Assembly: GCA_018065165.1 (NCBI GenBank)
Contig: JAGHTV010000430.1
Coordinates: 1 to 6,288 of the forward strand
Reading direction: 5' to 3'
DNA: 6,288 nucleotides
DNA from: Candidatus Sodaliphilus fimicaballi
GTDB lineage: Bacteria; Bacteroidota; Bacteroidia; Bacteroidales; Muribaculaceae
Positions 4,797-6,288 of the stretch are shown here, piece by piece. Below the pieces are notes generated by a model. It worked only from the letters and a program-made list of their open reading frames with translations, did no database searches and was not told where the DNA came from. The position numbers and the translations under genes are program-made. The first letter of the stretch is position 1; the number at the start of each line of letters is the position of its first letter.

Positions 4797-5452
4797 TATT
4801 CCTTGATGCCGTAGAGCAGGTCGCCTGCGTCGCCCAGGCCGGGTACGATGTAGCTGTGGGCGTTGAGCACGTGGTCAAGGTCGCAAGTCCACACGGTAGT
4901 CTTGTCGGCGGGGAAGTGCTCCTTGACGTACTCGATAGCCTGGTCGCTGGCAATCACGCTCACAACATGAATATGGGCGGGAGTGCCCTTGGCCAGCAGC
5001 GCCTCATAGGCAACAGCCATCGAGCGGCCTGTAGCCAGCATAGGATCGGCCATGATGAGAGTTTTACCCTCGATGCTGGGGCTTGCCAGATACTCGGTGT
5101 AAATGTCAAATTCGTCACTGCCGTCGCGGTACTTGCGATAGGCCGATACAAATGCGTTCTCGGCATTGTCGAGATAAGAGAGCATACCCTCGTGGAAGGG
5201 TAGGCCTGCACGCATCACTGTGGCCAGTACCACCTTGTCGTCGATGGTGCGAGTGTCAGCAACAGCAAGGGGGGTCTCGGTCTTGGTGTTGGCAAAGTGC
5301 AGATATTTAGAGATTTCGTATGCACAGATTTGACCAAGACGCTTCACATTGGTGCGAAAACGCATGCGGTCTTGCTGGATGTTCTTGTCACGCAGTTCGC
5401 TCATGTATTGAGCTACGAGTGAGTCTTGCTCACACAGGTTTATTATCTTCAT
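4796..5452 (-). CDS. upp: Uracil phosphoribosyltransferase
   Basis: A 218-residue cytoplasmic enzyme that joins uracil and PRPP to give UMP and pyrophosphate in pyrimidine salvage. The PRPP-binding loop is D-P-M-L-A-T-G-R-S (136-144), within the family pattern of acidic residue-x-M-L-A-T-G. R-A-G-L-P-F-H-E-G-M (81-90) is the usual RAGLP-x-x-x-G element, and the C-terminal uracil-binding stretch Y-I-V-P-G-L-G-D-A-G-D (201-211) is complete. The start is the ATG at 5452-5450 (M-K-I-I-N-L), where Bacteroidales Upp proteins begin. The frame is open 17 codons further, to an ATG at 5503, but those residues (Asn/Tyr-rich, partly inside a palindrome) do not look like Upp. Length is normal and no key residue is missing. 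It is downstream of ribF on the same strand, 118 bp apart, and converges on the GYF_2/CD225 gene. The hexamer array abuts its stop. Confidence 0.95.
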   Translation of the reverse strand: MKIINLCEQDSLVAQYMSELRDKNIQQDRMRFRTNVKRLGQICAYEISKYLHFANTKTETPLAVADTRTIDDKVVLATVMRAGLPFHEGMLSYLDNAENAFVSAYRKYRDGSDEFDIYTEYLASPSIEGKTLIMADPMLATGRSMAVAYEALLAKGTPAHIHVVSVIASDQAIEYVKEHFPADKTTVWTCDLDHVLNAHSYIVPGLGDAGDLLYGIKE

Positions 5453-5499
5453 AGGATAGTATATGTTAATGTTTTCGTTTCTTGCCTTATTGTATGTAA

Positions 5500-5517
5500 C
5501 CATCGTTAAAACGATGG
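5500..5517. repeat. 18-bp palindrome in the upp leader
   Basis: CCATCGTT (5500-5507), AA, AACGATGG (5510-5517): a perfect 8-bp inverted repeat 48 bp upstream of the upp ATG. It could be an operator or an RNA hairpin. No T-run follows on the - strand, so it is not a standard terminator. Confidence 0.55.
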
Positions 5518-5527
5518 GCTCTAGCCA

Positions 5528-5547
5528 CTCGCCCTTTAAAGGACGAG
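5528..5547 (-). repeat. Inverted repeat between ribF and upp, possible ribF 3' hairpin
   Basis: CTCGCCCTTT (5528-5537) against AAAGGACGAG (5538-5547): 10-bp arms with one non-Watson-Crick position, which reads as a U-G wobble in - strand RNA. It lies about 24 bp past the ribF stop on the - strand. It lacks a following U-tract, so termination is uncertain. Confidence 0.45.
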
Positions 5548-5556
5548 CACATAGCC

Positions 5557-5586
5557 GTTAGCGTTAGCGTTTACGTTAGCGTTCGT
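5557..5586. repeat. Hexamer array 3 (GTTAGC), overlapping the ribF 3' end
   Basis: Five hexamers: gttagc, gttagc, gtttac, gttagc, gttcgt (the last degenerate). The ribF stop codon (complement of 5571-5573) lies inside the third unit, so the final residues of RibF (T-L-T) are read from the antisense of the array. It shares a 27-bp block with array 2, one mismatch. Confidence 0.85.
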
Positions 5587-6288
5587 GTCAAAATGCTAAT
5601 GCTTCGCTCACGGTCGCTAGTGAGTTGTGCTCGCAGTTCCTCGATGCTGCCCATCTTGAACTCCAGACGCAGGAACTTGACAAACTCCAGCGTTATGGGC
5701 ATGCCGTAAATGTCGTCGTCAAAGTCAAATATGTTGACCTCGATGCTCAATTGTGTGCCGTTGTCCAGGGTGGGACGGTTGCCCACATTGAGCATGCCTT
5801 GCATGCGCTTGCCTGCCACCTCAACCATCACCGCATAGGCACCTGTGTGAGGCAGGATGATGAGCGGGTCGAGCTTGCCCACATTGGCCGTTGGGAAGCC
5901 TATGCCACGGCCGTTGTGAAAACCATGTACCACCTCGCCTGTCAAGCGATAAGGACGACCCATGCAGTTGCAGGCGTCATCGACCTTGCCAGCAGCGATG
6001 AGCCCTCGCACAATGGTCGAACTCACAGGAGCATATTCGCCCAGATACTCGGGAGCCTTCATTACATCTATGCCCAGAGTCTTGCCGTGCTCAACATAGG
6101 TGGCAAATGTGGCGTCGCGGTCGTGCCCAAATCGGTGATTGTAGCCCACGATGAGTGCTGCAATGCCGTAGTGCTCTTGCATGTAGCGCATAAACTCCAG
6201 GCTCGAGTGGGCGGCGAGCTCGGGAGTGAAGTTGAGCACGATAATGTAGTCAGGCTCAAACTGCTTGAGAGTCTTGATGCGTTCGTCC
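5571..6288 (-). CDS. ribF: Bifunctional riboflavin kinase / FAD synthetase, 5' end outside window
   Basis: The frame is open to the right edge; the GTG at 6239 is an internal Val. Codons upstream of it to 6287 give D-E-R-I-K-T-L-K-Q-F-E-P-D-Y-I-I-V-L-N-F-T-P-E, typical RibF sequence, so roughly the first 70-80 residues (with the N-terminal nucleotide-binding motif) are missing. Visible parts: the adenylyltransferase domain with V-G-Y-N-H-R-F-G-H-D-R and V-S-S-T-I-V-R; then the riboflavin-kinase domain with L-T-G-E-V-V-H-G, G-R-G-I-G-F-P-T-A-N (flavin/ATP-binding), N-V-G-N-R-P-T and the C-terminal L-R-L-E-F-K-M-G. The enzyme makes FMN from riboflavin and ATP, then FAD from FMN and ATP, in the cytoplasm. 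It precedes upp on the - strand. The odd feature is the C-terminus, whose last codons fall in a tandem hexamer array. Confidence 0.95.
   Translation of the reverse strand, partial: DERIKTLKQFEPDYIIVLNFTPELAAHSSLEFMRYMQEHYGIAALIVGYNHRFGHDRDATFATYVEHGKTLGIDVMKAPEYLGEYAPVSSTIVRGLIAAGKVDDACNCMGRPYRLTGEVVHGFHNGRGIGFPTANVGKLDPLIILPHTGAYAVMVEVAGKRMQGMLNVGNRPTLDNGTQLSIEVNIFDFDDDIYGMPITLEFVKFLRLEFKMGSIEELRAQLTSDRERSISILTRTLT

Noticed and set aside
5453..5503. A 17-codon N-terminal extension of upp to the ATG at 5503
   Set aside because: Upp proteins of this order begin at M-K-I-I-N-L. The extra residues show no family similarity, and the upstream ATG lies inside a palindrome.

Overview
The window looks like chromosomal DNA of a gut-type member of the Bacteroidales (a Prevotellaceae- or Muribaculaceae-like genome). 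The Bacteroidetes features I can see are AT-rich leaders without Shine-Dalgarno sequences, a perfect -7 box of the TAnnTTTG type (TATCTTTG at 2796-2803), an ECF sigma gene paired with a small membrane protein, and a Upp of the form starting MKIINL. The genus cannot be fixed from sequence alone.

Layout, left to right. A secreted or periplasmic histidine-type (clade-2, phytase/MINPP-like) phosphatase, + strand, runs off the left edge (1-1251). A 9-bp-period CTAG array starts right after its stop. Next is an ECF sigma operon, + strand, with a probable autoregulated promoter: the sigma gene (1405-1893) followed by a multi-pass membrane protein (1932 onward) that is probably its regulatory partner. 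An in-frame TGA at 2352-2354 interrupts that partner. The same frame continues for 59 codons, with two more hydrophobic segments, to a TAA at 2532-2534. The 301-bp gap 2535-2835 is full of inverted repeats and ends in a Bacteroides-type -7 element. It leads into a two-gene + strand operon: a secreted Sel1-repeat protein (2836-3585) and, 6 bp later, a GYF_2 / Pro-Gln-Tyr-rich / CD225 (dispanin-like) membrane protein (3592-4455).

The convergent gap 4456-4795 holds an 8-bp-period TCGA array, a strong probably bidirectional terminator hairpin, and two arrays of a GTTAGC-like hexamer. On the - strand, reading from the right edge, are ribF (bifunctional riboflavin kinase/FAD synthetase, 5' end outside the window) and upp (uracil phosphoribosyltransferase). 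A leader with two palindromes and a third hexamer array lies between them.

Most gene content is ordinary housekeeping and envelope material. The two most unusual things are (i) the stop-interrupted but otherwise intact ECF partner, and (ii) short-period tandem arrays of three different periods (9, 8 and 6 bp) that start at or run into the stop codons of four genes. Two hexamer arrays share a 27-bp near-identical block in direct orientation on either side of upp. I see no CRISPR array, tRNA, rRNA, transposase or recognisable defence system.
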